Assembly: GCA_024803745.1 (NCBI GenBank) | Contig: JANJXV010000100.1 | Location: forward strand, 2,108,001-2,172,000 | DNA: 64,000 nt | Reading direction: 5' to 3' | From: Megascapheus bottae | Taxonomy: Eukaryota > Chordata > Mammalia > Rodentia > Geomyidae | Shown: one piece after another, positions 43,552 through 55,424 of the stretch | How the letters are laid out: every line of letters begins with the position of its first letter | Numbering within the stretch: position 1 is the first letter of the stretch | Program-made: the position numbers and the translations under genes | The notes under the pieces: generated by a model | Database searches by the model: none | Seen by the model: the letters and a program-made list of their open reading frames with translations, nothing else | What the model was told of the DNA's origin: nothing

Positions 43552-43974
43552 GGTATCGTGGAGAGAGCTAATGGATTATTAAAACATCAAATTGCTAAAA
43601 TACAGAAAGGAGAGTCGTATCCCACTACCCCTGTGAATATACTTAATCATGCTTTATTTGTTTTAAATTTTTTGAATTTGGATTCAAATAATTTATCTGC
43701 TGCTCAGTGATTCTGGGAAAAAAGAGAGCAGCATGCTTTTGCCTTAGTAAAGTGGAAGGATCCCCTAACTGCTGCTTGGCATGGACCCGATCCTGTTCTA
43801 ACCTGGGGTCGAGGGCATGTATGTTTTTTTTCACAAGGAGAAAATGATGCCCGCTGGCTGCCTGAACGCTGCGTTCGGATCGTGGAGAGTGACAGTGGCC
43901 ATCCAAGCAGCGACTCACTGGGCCTACACCCCCAACCCTCCAGTGGTGCATCCTGCGACATGGGAAGGACCTGA
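43552..43974 (+). pseudogene. pol: Provirus 2 integrase C-terminal remnant
   Basis: The sequence resumes at the integrase catalytic Glu region (atcgtggagagagctaatgg) and continues to the end of integrase, parallel to 38270-38689 of provirus 1. A TGA at 43708-43710 interrupts the frame where provirus 1 has a CGA codon, which looks like CpG decay. The terminal stop is at 43972-43974. Confidence 0.85.
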
Positions 43975-44229
43975 GTTATTTGTGCATGTCAATTGGGACT
44001 GCTACTGATCCACTTGTTCCACACATTCATATGAGCTGTGTTTCTCCTCCATTTACTATTATGTAGGGACCTTTTAACATATTCATTGACTCTACACAAT
44101 TTAATATGTGACATTATTTTGTCTTTACCATCCCTCTTCTTAATAACCTTTTTTGTAAAAGATGCCCAGGTGAAAAGCAAAGGCCTCCAGAGGTAAGTAG
44201 AAGTCGGCCGACCCCCCTGTATGTCTGCG

Positions 44230-44278
44230 TTTTATTTTATTTTATTTTATTTTATTTTATTTTATTTTATTTTATTTT
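44230..44278. repeat. (TTTTA)n microsatellite
   Basis: About nine TTTTA units inside provirus 2. Confidence 0.95.
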
Positions 44279-46044
44279 TGTTTGTTTGTTTGAAAAGGTG
44301 CACTGTGGGCCTAAAACAGAGGCCTGGGTGGTCAAGGGACACCTTGACCCCCTCTCCCCTTCTGAGTTTCTTGTCAATAACAAGGCATACCTGAGAGTAC
44401 CACCAGCAAGACATGTCTAAATCTAAAAATAACTGTTTGGTGAAAACATTCATTTGAGCTCATGTTTTTTGTGTTAAGTGTATCTGATTGAGTCCAATTT
44501 TCTTGTTATATGTCAATGTCTGATTATTTAAAAGTCTCCGTTTCTCTGTCTTGTTCATGTTACATATTTTTCCTTGTCCAGTTTTGTCTTTAAAATTGGT
44601 ACCATTTCTAAGTATGGATCCGTATGGTTTTTCTGTGCGTACTCAAGCACACATCCTTGTTATTTATTTGAACATTTCTGGGCCTAGCATGGCCGCTCCC
44701 CCATGTCTGCAGTTGTAACAAGCCCTGGAAAAATAAATTCCAGCTAAGTTGCCTTGCAAAAAGTTTTGTTTTGAACCTGGTTCTCACCTGTAAGAGTAAA
44801 ATTGGCAAAACTCTCTTGACACAAACTTCCGGAAATTGAACGGCCGATATTAATTTTGTGCGCTTTATGATCTTTGAGTATGAATGTGTGTGAATGAGTG
44901 AGTGAACATGTTCAAGGTTAAATTGTCAGCATGCTGTATAAAACAATGGATAAATTTATACTTAAACACAAAGACAATTGGGTAATCTAAGCTTAAAACT
45001 TCAACAAAAATATTAGGTTTGAATGTTTTACAATGTCTCAAAGAATTATTGTGTTGTCTTAAAGAAAAATTGGTAAATATTTTTCTAGATCCTGAAATCT
45101 GCATTTTATTGCAAGGCATACAGCTGTTTACATTGTAAACATTGTATCCTGTTTAGCACAGAGGTGTTAGGGAATTTGGGATTTATTACTTTAAGTTACA
45201 GTTTGGAGACATGTATTAGAGATTTAAATGTAAAATTGTTCATTAATGTCAGAAACTTTGTCTGTCTGTCTTTTCTTGCAAACTGACACTAGAAATCTAA
45301 TGGTAAAATGTGGATAATGTGATTAGTATTTTAAAGGAATGTTTAAAGGTTTATCTCTGTATGATTTGGTTTCATGTTACTGGATTGCAATTGGATGTAC
45401 CTTAGAAAAAGGAAAGAAACTAATCCAGACTTAGACTTTTGGTGCACTGATGTCTAGTTCTTGTATTAGGGAAAAACTTATTTGAGTTTAAACTGTTGTT
45501 GGAGTTTTAGACAGTAATCTAAACTGCAAAAAAAATGCCTCTTCTAAAAGGAGGCCTGAAGGCAAAGGGCGTCCCTTGAGCCCAAGGAAACCTGGAGAAA
45601 AGGGAGTGCCTTGAGCCCTTAAAGTTTTTTCAAATGCAAATGAAGACTAAAATGTTAAGTGTTTAAGTTAAAAAGTGTAAACGTTTTAAAGAACATTAGA
45701 AATGGGTTTCTGAATAATATTTGAAAGTGAAGTTGTCTTAAATGTTTTAAGAAAGAGAAAAAAGGAAAATCAGGACTACGAAAGTAACTTCCAGCTAGCC
45801 CATGGAGAAGAACAGCAATCCTTATTCAGATGTAACTTTGGCTTTTACCAGGTTCTAGGTAAGCTCATGCTTAGAGACTATTTCTGTGTTGACCACTTGT
45901 TGCTTTAATTGGAGTAACGTGGCCTTTTGTAGGACTCACTGATCTGAAAACTGCAGTTCTGAGCCAACCCCGGGCAAAGCAAAGTCCCTATGAGACTGTG
46001 GTGTCTAATCTGGCAGCAGAGTGCTAATTGAGGCAGAGTTGCTT

Positions 46045-46132
46045 TGGAGCTCAAAGTGGCAGAGTGCTAGCCTTGAGCTGGAGAGCTGAGGGACAGTACC
46101 CAGACCCCGAGTTCAAGTCCAGCAACCAAGCA
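46045..46132 (+). mobile_element. Half ID-type SINE inside provirus 2
   Basis: The second ID module (agtggcagagtgctagcctt ... ccgagttcaagtccagcaac) lies in the 3' segment of provirus 2. It is either a later insertion or part of the captured sequence. Confidence 0.6.
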
Positions 46133-46855
46133 AGTGAAATGCCCATGGGATGTTTATCCCTGTGTGGAGAGACACTACTGGGACAATGAAGTATCCAGAT
46201 GCAGAAAGCCTCTGCGTGGATGGCAGAGATGGTGTCAGATACTAGAGTCACTCGTGCTTGGCCATTCAATATTAATAAGAGCCGGGAGGTCATAGAATAG
46301 TTTGTAAGCATGCCTTACTAATGCCCGTGCCTTCCATAACTGGGCAGGAACTTGTCAATCATCTGTGATAGTGGTAGTTTAAAGTTCTAACTAAGTAAAG
46401 TTTGATTTGACTCCAGCCACAAATTCAGGAAAGTTTGTGGATCTGACAACTAATGCATTGTTTAAGGTTGCAGAAATTTAGTTCCCCAGACAATCAAGAA
46501 AAAGCCTTTGCAAATGGGTGCTATGTAAGCTACACTATTGTAGCCAAAGATGGTTTGTGCAGTTGTTAAATGTCAAATATGATCTCTAGTGTGGAGTAAA
46601 TTATTGTTCCTAATATCTAATCCTTGCAACCCCTTGATAAAACAGGCTAGGCTTCTTAAGGTCCCTGGTCAAGCACAGAGACAACACCCCTGAGTCAGCT
46701 TGAAGAAGTCACAGAAGTTGAATCTCCGCCCATCAATCCCCGTTAGACCAAGGGACCAAAGTCATTTTTGGAAAATGTGACAGGATAAATTAGGGGTATA
46801 GAAAAGAGTAAAAAAAAATGCACTTGTGTTTCTTTTAAAATAAAGACGGGGGAGA

Positions 46856-47277
46856 TGTTAGGGACTGACTGTGGGATCAGTGACCGTAACTGTGGGGTCA
46901 GTGACCTTGGACCCGCACAATTGAGTACACAAGGAAGTAAGCTCTTATCATGATTTTGGGCTGTGTCAATAGCTTCTCATTTAACCTGTTTGGGACTTGA
47001 TAGCTTCTCATTCAACCTATTTCAGACTTGATACTGTTTGTAGGAATGTAGCCCCTGGCAGTTCCCTAGTTTAAAGAAGTGTATTTAAGATTGAGAACTG
47101 GAAATAAACTGGGCTATGGTCTTGGGCTACAGGCTTCTTAAGCTGTGGCTCCTGATTTGGGCTGTAGCCCTCCTGAACCCCATCTGTTTGTTTCTCTTCT
47201 ATTTTTTCCTAGTCCTTGCCCCCTATTTCAGGAATCCCAATCTGCGAACCCTGGTTTGCTGCCGGTTGGCCCCGGCA
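46856..47277 (+). repeat. Provirus 2 3' LTR (422 bp)
   Basis: It matches the 5' LTR with about twelve differences by eye, including tgttaggg at its start, and is followed by the target duplication gatagc. Confidence 0.95.
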
Positions 47278-47894
47278 GATAGCAAAATGAGTTGCTATTC
47301 TGATTCTTGCCTCATTCCTCTCATTTGTTGGCATATAGGAAGGCAGTTGACATTGAGGGTTAATTTTATACCCTGCTACCTTACCAAAGTTTTATATCAA
47401 CTCAAGCAGCTTCGGAGTAGAGTCTATAGGGTCCTTTAAATACGGAATCATATCATCTGTAAGGAGAGAAAGTTTCAGTTCCTCTTTCCCTTTTCGTCCT
47501 CACTCCAGTTAGAATGGCCAAGATCCAGAAATCTAATAACGTATGCTGGAGGGGATGTGGTGAGGAGGGATCACTACTACACTGCTGGTGGGATTGCAAA
47601 CTCGTTCAACCACTATGGAAAGCACTATGGCAGTATCCCAAATAGACTAAACATAGAGCTCCCCTGTGATCCAGCAATTTCACTACTTGCCAATCGTCCA
47701 GATAGGACATACTAAATTCACTAAAACAATAAAATTTATCACAGCAATATTAACTATGGCAAAGGTATGGAACCAACCCAGATACCCGTCAGATGATGAG
47801 TAGATCAAATATGGTATTTTTACACAATGGAATTGTGTGCTTCTGTCAGAAAGAATGACATAGACGAATTTGTAAAGAAATAGAAAGACTGTAA
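47278..47894. mobile_element. L1 ORF2 fragment with internal inversion
   Basis: From 47278 to about 47492 the L1 is antisense and continues the piece at 40160-40440. At about 47495 it switches to sense and shows the ORF2 C-terminus (ggatgtggtgaggagggatc; reads [20 protein letters not shown]) up to about 47894. No 3' UTR follows. A 5' inversion by twin priming, or two separate insertions, could explain it. Confidence 0.7.
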
Positions 47895-47966
47895 AGTTTA
47901 GAAATTAGCTTCTGTCTCCTTGTCTCTCTCCTTCTCTATCTCTGTAAAATTTAGAAGTTCCTGTTT

Positions 47967-48021
47967 CCCTCTCTTTCTCTCTCTTTTCTCTCTTTCTCTC
48001 TCTTTTCTCTCTTTTCTCTCT

Positions 48022-48102
<81 letters not shown>
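47967..48102. repeat. (TC)n / (TTTC)n microsatellite
   Basis: A pyrimidine-only tract that ends in about 40 pure TC units. Confidence 0.95.
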
Positions 48103-48103
<1 letters not shown>

Positions 48104-48271
48104 GTCCTTAGGCTTGAACTCAGGGCCTGAGCTACTTTTGTTCAAGGTTAGCACTCTACCATTTGAACCACAGTGCTGCTTCTGGCTTGCTCTTTTCACG
48201 TAGTATTGAGGAATCTAACCCAGGCCTTCATCCTTGATAGGTTAGCACTCTACCACTAAGCCACACAGTCA
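48103..48271 (-). mobile_element. Dimeric ID-type SINE
   Basis: Antisense (ccttaggcttgaactcaggg ... actctaccactaagccacac). The adjoining TC tract is probably derived from its A-rich/GA tail. Confidence 0.7.
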
Positions 48272-48529
48272 GCTTTTAGAGGTTGCTGACAAAGGTTTTC
48301 CTACATGCTATTATTTCTTCTGTGAGTGCTCTTAATGCTTGCTGAAGGTTGACTTTGTTTAGAAGACTTACCCTAATGCTCCCATATACAGAGATTCTAT
48401 ATATAGCTGAATGTTTTTCATTACTCAGAATTTCTCTATTGTGTATGTTCTGAAATGTACTGAAGACTGACTTCTGATTAAAAGTCATTGCACATTTGTA
48501 CTATTCCTTAGTTGTCTTTTCTTCTATTG

Positions 48530-50492
48530 GAATCAGGTTTGTGATGAACACAGAAGTATGCCTTCCAGGTCAAACACTTTCCACATTTGTAATATTCATA
48601 AGGTTTTTCTCTCCTATGTGCATTTTATACTTAGTCATGCGTTCATGATGGATTTTTCATATTCTTATATTCATACATTTTTTATCCTGTGTCTGTGTGG
48701 TATCATGCAAACTCAACTATGAGTTCTTCAAAAAAATTTCCCTTTCATTTTATTCATCGGATTGTATCCTGTGGGTGTTTAGTGATAAATCTTGACTTGT
48801 GCCTTCTGGGGAAAAGACTGAACATTTGCTACATTCATTAAGGGTTTGATCTTGTGTTGGTTCTGTGACACAAGCTGAGTTTTCTTCCACAGACTAAAAA
48901 GTCTTTCCTATTTATTACATTGCTAAGGCTTCTCATATGTGTGAACTCTCTTACACTTCCTGAAGGGTGAATACTGCACGAAAGACTTTCAACTTTGGTT
49001 ATATTCCTAAAGTTTCTAATATGTGTGAATTCTGTTATGCCTCCTCTAATGTGACTTCCATCTGAAGGTCTTACCACATTTGATGCACTCGTACAGTTTC
49101 CCTCCTGTGTGTGTTCTCTGATGAAATTTGAGGAAAGACTTCCATTTGAAAGACATTCCACATCGGTTACATTCATAAGGTTTTTCTCCTGTTTGAATTG
49201 TCTTATGCATGTTGAGGTTTTGCTTCGGTGTGAAGGACTTTCCATATATGTTACACTCATAAGGTGTTTCTCCTGAGTATATTCTCTGATGAACATGGAG
49301 TTTTACCTTCCATTTGAAAGACTTTCCGCATTCACTACATGCATAAGTTTTCTCTCCTGTGTGTGTTCTATTATGCCCATCAAGATATGACTTCCACTTG
49401 AAGGTCTTTCCACATTTGAAGCACACATAAGGTTTCTCTCCGGTGTGTGTTCTTTGATGCAATTTGAGGGAAGATTTCTGTCTGAAAGACTTTACACATT
49501 GGTTACATTCATAAGGTTTCACACCTGTGTGTATTGTCTGATGAACATGAAGTTTTCCCTTCCCTTGGAAAGACTTTCCACATTCATTACACTTATAAGA
49601 TTTCTCTCCTGTGTGTGTTATTTGATGAACTCGAAGGTGTATCTTCTGGGTGAAAGACTTTTCACATTTGTTACATTCATAAGGTTTCTCTTCTGTGTGC
49701 CTTCTCTGGTGCAACGTGAGGTATGATTTCAGTCTAAAATTCTTACCAAATTTATCCCATTCATAAGATTTCTCTTCTGTGTGAGATCTCTGATGTGTGC
49801 TGAGAGCTGAATTCTGGGCAGAAATTTCATTACGTTCCTCATATTCTTAAGGTTTGTCTTCTCTTGGAGATCAAGGTTGGAGCGTCAGGTCTGACTTCTC
49901 AGAAATTAATTTTCACACTTGATGTATGCATCACATATCTCAGGATATTTGCTCTGAGGTATTGTAAGGCGTATTTCATTACTGAAAGATTTATCACATT
50001 CACTACATGTATGAGGAATCTCTCCTGTGTACATTTTCGGATGTGTAGTGATGGTCGGTGTTAAGTACAATATTTTTCATCACACAGTACATTTAGCAGT
50101 TTTCCTCCCTCCCTGAAGAATTTCTTGGGCAGGGAGAACAGAATTATGATACTGCAGATCTTTTGGACTGTCACAATCATGAATAAAATGCTCTGAATAT
50201 CCGATGGATTTTTTAAGAACAGGAGACATACGAGATCTATATGCAGCATGCACCTCATCAGGCTTAGGAGACAGAAGCATGTTCTGACACTTAATGAACT
50301 CCTCAGTCCTCACCCCTAAGTTGTTACCGTTATTACTAATCACCTCTGGATTATGTGTAGAGCTCAAATTTAAAGTTGTTGCTAATCTCACGTTTCCCTC
50401 CACTTCGATACTACTTGCAACTGCTACTTCACAAAGACATTCATGTGGACTTTCCTGGCAGGTCTTGAACACATTTTCCATTACCTGGACAT
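48530..50492 (-). pseudogene. KRAB zinc-finger gene, last exon with broken C2H2 array
   Basis: The exon starts at 50492 after an attttag acceptor and continues the KRAB reading phase (DVQVMENVFKTCQESPHECL). It stays open for ~138 codons of linker to a TGA at 50080-50082. Past a decayed stretch and a TAA at 49847, a long frame runs to 49046 with about eight C2H2 units joined by HTGEKPY-type linkers. Good ones are YECNKCEKSFTQKIHLRVHQ and YKCNECGKSFQGKGKLHVHQ. Others have lost ligands: one ends in Tyr for His, and one has Tyr for the second Cys and Gln for the last His. Further decayed finger scraps reach about 48530. Intact members bind DNA and silence transposons. This exon can no longer encode a contiguous finger array. 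Confidence 0.82.
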
Positions 50493-50499
50493 CTAAAAT

Positions 50500-50935
50500 G
50501 AGTCATAGAAAAAAACACACAAACATACTTGAGATACATATATTCCTTACTGTAAAGGTAATGACTTTACTTTCCCATCCTAAGTGTTAGATATTTTAAA
50601 ATATAAAAGTGGAAATTGATTTGTGAGAAATATATGCTTTTCTCCCTAACATATTAAGAAAATGATATTTTACAATGACCAATAATGTTTTTCTGTGTTT
50701 TATTCTCTTTTTATATCACAGGAAATATTTATTGAAATTACCCAACTATGTATTGCTACAGTTTTAAGCTGAGTACTACCTATAGTATACCTGCAGCTGT
50801 TTTTTTCCAAATACTGTATTGTTTGTACATTGAGGAATAGCTGCCTTTCTTTTATTTTTGAGAAATAATCTAAATATTGTGGTGTTTTGCACCTTTTTAA
50901 ATCTTTCTTTTCCTTTCTTTTCTTTTTTTTTGTAG
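50500..50935. other. Intron sequence, nothing notable
   Basis: AT-rich intronic DNA between the finger exon and the KRAB-b exon. No repeat or gene is evident. Confidence 0.5.
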
Positions 50936-50936
50936 T

Positions 50937-51075
50937 TCATAGGCCTCGGCCCTGTCCCTGAACACTTCAGCAGAAGACTATAAACCCTATCCTTGAGCCA
51001 CAGCCCCACTTCCTGTTTTCTAGAGTTAACTACAGATAAGAGGCTCAGGTCCAGAGTAGCAGGTAGGATTACCTT
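50937..51075 (-). mobile_element. B1-ID SINE fragment
   Basis: Antisense ID part and the start of the B1 part (tcataggcctcggccctgtc ... actacagataagaggctcag). Confidence 0.55.
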
Positions 51076-51427
51076 ACCCAGTTTCAATGCTGTTTGCATT
51101 TTAACCATTAAGTGAGGAACACGAATTTTTTCTAGATTCAGCGGCCACAAGTTTGGTTTATATGTCTGTTTGCCTTTGATCCAAGCAAGAACGATTCTTG
51201 AGAGTAAGGACTTACACCTATATCCCTTCAGTTACAACTTCTCACTAAAGTCTCAATTTAGGTATTTGTGGGAATTTTGAAATTTGTTTCTTTCCATTTG
51301 AAGTCTTATAAAAATTCCTTTTCTAACACTCCTGTCCCTCAGAACCATGGAAGACCAGAAAATCTCCAGCTCATTGTCTAGTTAATTTTCTTATGTTGAT
51401 TGAAACTTTGTTGTTTTTTTTTCCTTC

Positions 51428-51602
51428 CATTCCTGGGTTTGAACTTAGGACCTAACCACTGTCCTTGGGTTTTCTGAAGACTAGAACCCTACCAATGAAG
51501 TCATTACTTCTGGCTTTTTCTATGTATGTGGTAATAAGGAATCAAACCTGTGTCTTTGTGTATGCTAGGCAAGCACTCTACCACTAGGCTCAATTTCTGG
51601 TG
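51428..51602 (-). mobile_element. Dimeric ID-type SINE
   Basis: Antisense (tcctgggtttgaacttagga ... caagcactctaccactaggc). Confidence 0.7.
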
Positions 51603-51736
51603 GAAAGGTCTGGTTCTGAATATCAGTCTCTTCCTACTAGCAAAAAGATATTATCCTTATCAGAGAATAATGCCCTGACTTATTCCTTGTTTGCTCAATC
51701 ATTTATAGTCTTAGTTTTAAAGAAATGAAATATCAT

Positions 51737-51802
<66 letters not shown>

Positions 51803-51850
51803 TTCCTTCCTTCCTTCCTTTCCTTCCTTCCCTCTTTCTTCCCTCTTATT

Positions 51851-51902
<52 letters not shown>

Positions 51903-51910
51903 TTTTCCTT
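51737..51910. repeat. (TTTC)n/(TTCC)n microsatellite
   Basis: About 170 bp of TTTC repeats with a TTCC-rich centre. Confidence 0.95.
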
Positions 51911-51924
51911 TCTTTCTTGTTTTG

Positions 51925-52142
51925 CAGTCATGGGACTTGAATTCTAGACCTGGCTGTTCTTCCTGAGCTCTTCAGCTCAAGGCTACTGCCCTATGTCTTT
52001 AGCCTCAACCCTACTTCTCATTTTCTATTGGTTCATTGGACAGAAGAGTCTAAGGTGTTTTGTGATAGGCCAGTCTTTGAACCTTGATCCTCAGATCTCA
52101 GCCTCCTAAGTAGCTAGGATTACAGGCATGAGCCACGGGCTC
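51925..52142 (-). mobile_element. B1-ID composite SINE
   Basis: Antisense, well preserved (catgggacttgaattctaga ... aagtagctaggattacaggc). The TTTC microsatellite abuts its tail end. Confidence 0.75.
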
Positions 52143-52241
52143 ATGGCTTTCTCATTTTATTTTGTTTCACAGTGATTTCTACAGAGAAATCTAGCATTAA
52201 TTCTACTGCCACATAGAATTCATTACATCACCCTATGATTC

Positions 52242-52413
52242 TTGGTGCCGGGGGTTTGGGCTAGCATGCACAAAGACCTGGTTCAGTTCCTTGGTACTAC
52301 ATACAAAGAAAAAGCCAGAAGTGGTGCTATGACTCAAGACATAGAGATCCAGTCTTGAGAAAACCCAAGGACCATGCTCAGGCCCTGAGAAGAAGCACAG
52401 GATTGGGAAAAGA
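52242..52413 (+). mobile_element. Dimeric ID-type SINE
   Basis: Sense (gtttgggctagcatgcacaa ... gaagtggtgctatgactcaa), within the KRAB gene intron. Confidence 0.6.
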
Positions 52414-52560
52414 AAATGATTCTTGATTCATTCACAAAGAATTCCATAGTTTCCACACAGGATTTAGGGTAACTACGAATATTATTGCTCAGTACATCAC
52501 AACATGAACTTACCAATGGGGCTCAGGCTCCAACATCAATATGAAGATGCATTCACTCAC

Positions 52561-52650
52561 CTGTGATATTCTTGTCAGAGGAATTTCCTATCCAGAGTTC
52601 TGCACAGTGCTCTAGCTGGTCAATTAATACAGGTTTGGGAACACAGGGCC
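52561..52650 (-). CDS. KRAB zinc-finger gene, KRAB-b type exon (90 nt)
   Basis: This short exon on the minus strand has an acceptor (ttacag) before 52650 and a gtgagt donor after 52561. In the phase set by the KRAB-A exon it reads GPCVPKPVLIDQLEHCAELW IGNSSDKNIT. The Lys-Pro-x-Leu-Ile-x-x-Leu-Glu...Trp pattern is that of KRAB b/B boxes, which assist the A box in recruiting the TRIM28 corepressor. Exons of this kind are usually 90-100 nt. No stop or frameshift is seen. Confidence 0.8.
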
Positions 52651-52819
52651 CTGTAAATTAGAAACAGTAGAGAATTATTGTTTATGCTGTGTCATCATTG
52701 CTTTAAGTTCGCAGACATCCTACTCACAAGTTATCTATTAAATTTTTTCTCATTTCTCACTGGCTCCATGGTTGACTTTTCCCCAGCTCTGGATTCATTT
52801 TGTATGGCATAAACTTAGC

Positions 52820-53075
52820 TGTCTTGCTCAAGGCTAGAAAAATACCAGTTTGAGTCCCAGCTCCACTTACATGCATAGGTCTTCATGTATGCTAGGCAAG
52901 CACTCAACCACAAAGTCAAACTCTTGACACTCCACTAACAGTTTTGAGGGGTTACTTGGAGTTATAGAGTTTCATGGCAATTTTTATGCCATTGCTGGCT
53001 TCAAATTAGAATTCTTAGATTTCTTCCTCCTGAATATTTTAAGATTACAGGCTTGAAACATTGCACCTAGTGCCA
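52820..53075 (-). mobile_element. ID and B1 SINE fragments
   Basis: Antisense ID half (tgtatgctaggcaagcactc) next to a diverged B1 part (ttcaaattagaattcttaga). Confidence 0.5.
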
Positions 53076-53324
53076 GGTTTCCATTATAAACTCACTGTTT
53101 AGAGATTTGTAGATCCTATTTCCAATAATGATATATATTCTATTCTGGAATGTTTATCCACTTACAATTAGGTGTAAATTTGGAATGTCGTCTCCATTAG
53201 AGGAAACATAATTTAGAACTGTTGTCAAAGTATCCTGAAGGTATCCTGAAGAATGAGTACAAAATTACCTTAGGTTTTCTTTAGAAAGTAATGATACTTC
53301 TCAGGGCCTGGAATCTTTCATTTA

Positions 53325-53564
<240 letters not shown>

Positions 53565-53669
53565 TTAGCACTGAGTTATAAACACACCATGTCTGGAATT
53601 TTATTCTTTTTTTGTTGGAATTTTATTCCTTTACTTAAATGTTTAGACTTACATGAAATATTGACCTGA

Positions 53670-53870
53670 AAAGCTTAGGGATGGTGCCTAGGCCCAGAGT
53701 TCAAGTCCCAAGACCCACAAAAAAATAAAAAGGCAAGCCAGGTGTTGGTGGCTCACGCCTGTCATCCTAGCTACTCAGGAGACTGAGATCTGAGGACCAT
53801 GGTTCAAAGCCAGCCTGGCACAAAATTCCATGAGACTCCTTTCCAATTACCCACCATAAAATGTTTAATG
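53670..53870 (+). mobile_element. ID tail and B1-like SINE
   Basis: The end of an ID module (53670-53726) is followed by a well-kept B1 module (ggtggctcacgcctgtcatc ... aggagactgagatctgagga). Confidence 0.7.
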
Positions 53871-54118
53871 GCTTGTGGCATATCATGGTAGAGCAATTGT
53901 GGTATCGACAAAAATAAGTCGGGGGAGTAGATTTAGGTTAAAAATGGAATTATTCCATTGAAAAGGAACTACATTATATGATGACATATGCTGGTACTGT
54001 GAGAAGATTGCAAAATCTTAGGGTATCAAGGAATAATACTGTGAAGTACACCCAGAATGTTAATATTCTATGTCTGGCATAATAATCACTTGGGGAAGAA
54101 ACTTTTTTTTCTTTTTTT

Positions 54119-54345
54119 TGGCTGGGGGATTTGTAAGGCTTGAACTCTGGGCCTGGGCACTGTTCCTGAGCTCTTCAACTCAAGGCTATCACCCTACCTA
54201 TGAAGCCACAGTGCCATTTCCCATATTCTAGTGGTTAACTGTAGATGAGAGTCTCATAGACTTTCTAATGCCCAGGCTGGCTTTGAACCAAATCTTTAGA
54301 TATCAGCCTGATATCTGAGTAGCTAGGATAACAGGCATGAAATTT
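54119..54345 (-). mobile_element. B1-ID composite SINE
   Basis: Antisense (aaggcttgaactctgggcct ... ctgagtagctaggataacag). Confidence 0.7.
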
Positions 54346-54467
54346 ATTTCTTGCTGTTTTATACTACAAATTTACTGTATGTTTTACTTTTTCAAAAAGA
54401 CTGAGGATGACCTTTGTTATGTATATAATGGGAAGAGGGGTAGGGAGCTGTGAGCAGAAGAACTGAG

Positions 54468-54560
54468 GGGCAATACTCAGGGTAGGACAATAGCCTTAAA
54501 CTAAAGAGCTCACGGCCCAAGGTCCAAGCCCCATGACTTTCCCCACTACTCCACAAAAAA
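54468..54560 (+). mobile_element. Half ID-type SINE
   Basis: Sense second module (aaactaaagagctcacggcc ... aagccccatgactt) with an A-rich tail. Confidence 0.5.
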
Positions 54561-54730
54561 AGGGAAAAAAATTGGAGATTGGAGAGGATTTTCTAAAAAG
54601 AATATATAGAAATAGTAGTTCAAAATGTAGAAAGAAGTTCAATATTAACAGTCATGAGAAAAATTAAAATTACAATGAAATCTTTACTTTAAATATGTTA
54701 ATATAAATATAGTTTTAAACAAAAAGATCC

Positions 54731-54776
54731 ACATACACACACACAAACACACACACACACACACACACACGCATAC
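54731..54776. repeat. (CA)n microsatellite
   Basis: About 20 CA units with interruptions. The surrounding 54560-55420 is AT-rich DNA without a recognisable gene. Confidence 0.9.
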
Positions 54777-55424
54777 AAAAAAACAACTTTCAAAGTCTAA
54801 CTATTACTGGGAAGGTAGTGAGAAGAAGTAGAACTTTGGAATAGTTCTGCAAGGAATATAAAACAATCAAAAATTGTGTGGAGAGTGCTAAAAAAGTACT
54901 AAATATAGAATTACATAGAAATATGGTCCAACACTTCTATTTCTAGATTTGTACCTAACGGAAGAGAAAGCAGAGACTAGAACAAATATGTGGAGAATCC
55001 ATTCACAACTATTAATAATAATCAAAAGATAGAAATATGGAAAACAATGCATTGAAAAGGAAGAACATTTTACAGATGAATCTTGATTACAGTAAACTAA
55101 AAATACAGCAGTCATAAAGGAAGAGCTAGGGTATGTTTTCCCTTCCAGAGCTTCCAAGGATCAACAAACCCTTAGAGCCAAAAAGCACGATGGTTCCAGA
55201 GAATGGAGTAGAGAGGAACAGGAGCTGAATGTTTAATGATTATACATGGAAGATGAAAATTGCTCTAGATGGGTAGAATGAAGAGAGAACTGTACCCTAA
55301 ACAATGGTTATGTAGCCACACGGGATGGGACACACCTATACTCCCTGATCTTGGGAAACTCAAGAAGGATTTCTAGCCATCCTAGATGCATGGAAAGATC
55401 TATCATAAAAACTAATGTGGAGGG

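Larger units (their letters stand above)
43975..46855 (+). other. Provirus 2 long non-coding 3' segment (no env)
   Basis: This 2.9-kb segment has stops in all frames and no env-like ORF. Part of it (44460-45065) aligns with provirus 1's segment after integrase. The remaining ~1.8 kb has no counterpart in provirus 1. It ends with a polypurine tract (aaagacgggggaga) before the LTR. Confidence 0.7.
40441..47277 (+). mobile_element. Provirus 2: env-less class II ERV with most of pol deleted
   Basis: LTR-bounded provirus with target duplication gatagc at 40435-40440 and 47278-47283, inserted into an L1 fragment. The 422-bp LTRs differ at about twelve positions by eye, so it is older than provirus 1. 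gag has two frame-disrupting deletions. dUTPase and protease are readable. About 2.2 kb covering RT, RNase H and most of integrase is deleted. A 2.9-kb non-coding 3' segment follows, with one half-SINE and a TTTTA repeat. Confidence 0.93.

Noticed and set aside
43975..46855. Possible env gene in provirus 2
   Set aside because: No long frame, no signal peptide, no surface or transmembrane-type motifs in any frame.
48838..49296. 152-codon minus-strand frame in the zinc-finger exon
   Set aside because: An out-of-frame reading of finger sequence; it lacks Cys-x2-Cys/His spacing.
51695..51940. Phe/Leu/Ser and Lys/Glu/Arg-rich open frames on both strands
   Set aside because: Translations of the TTTC/TTCC microsatellite.
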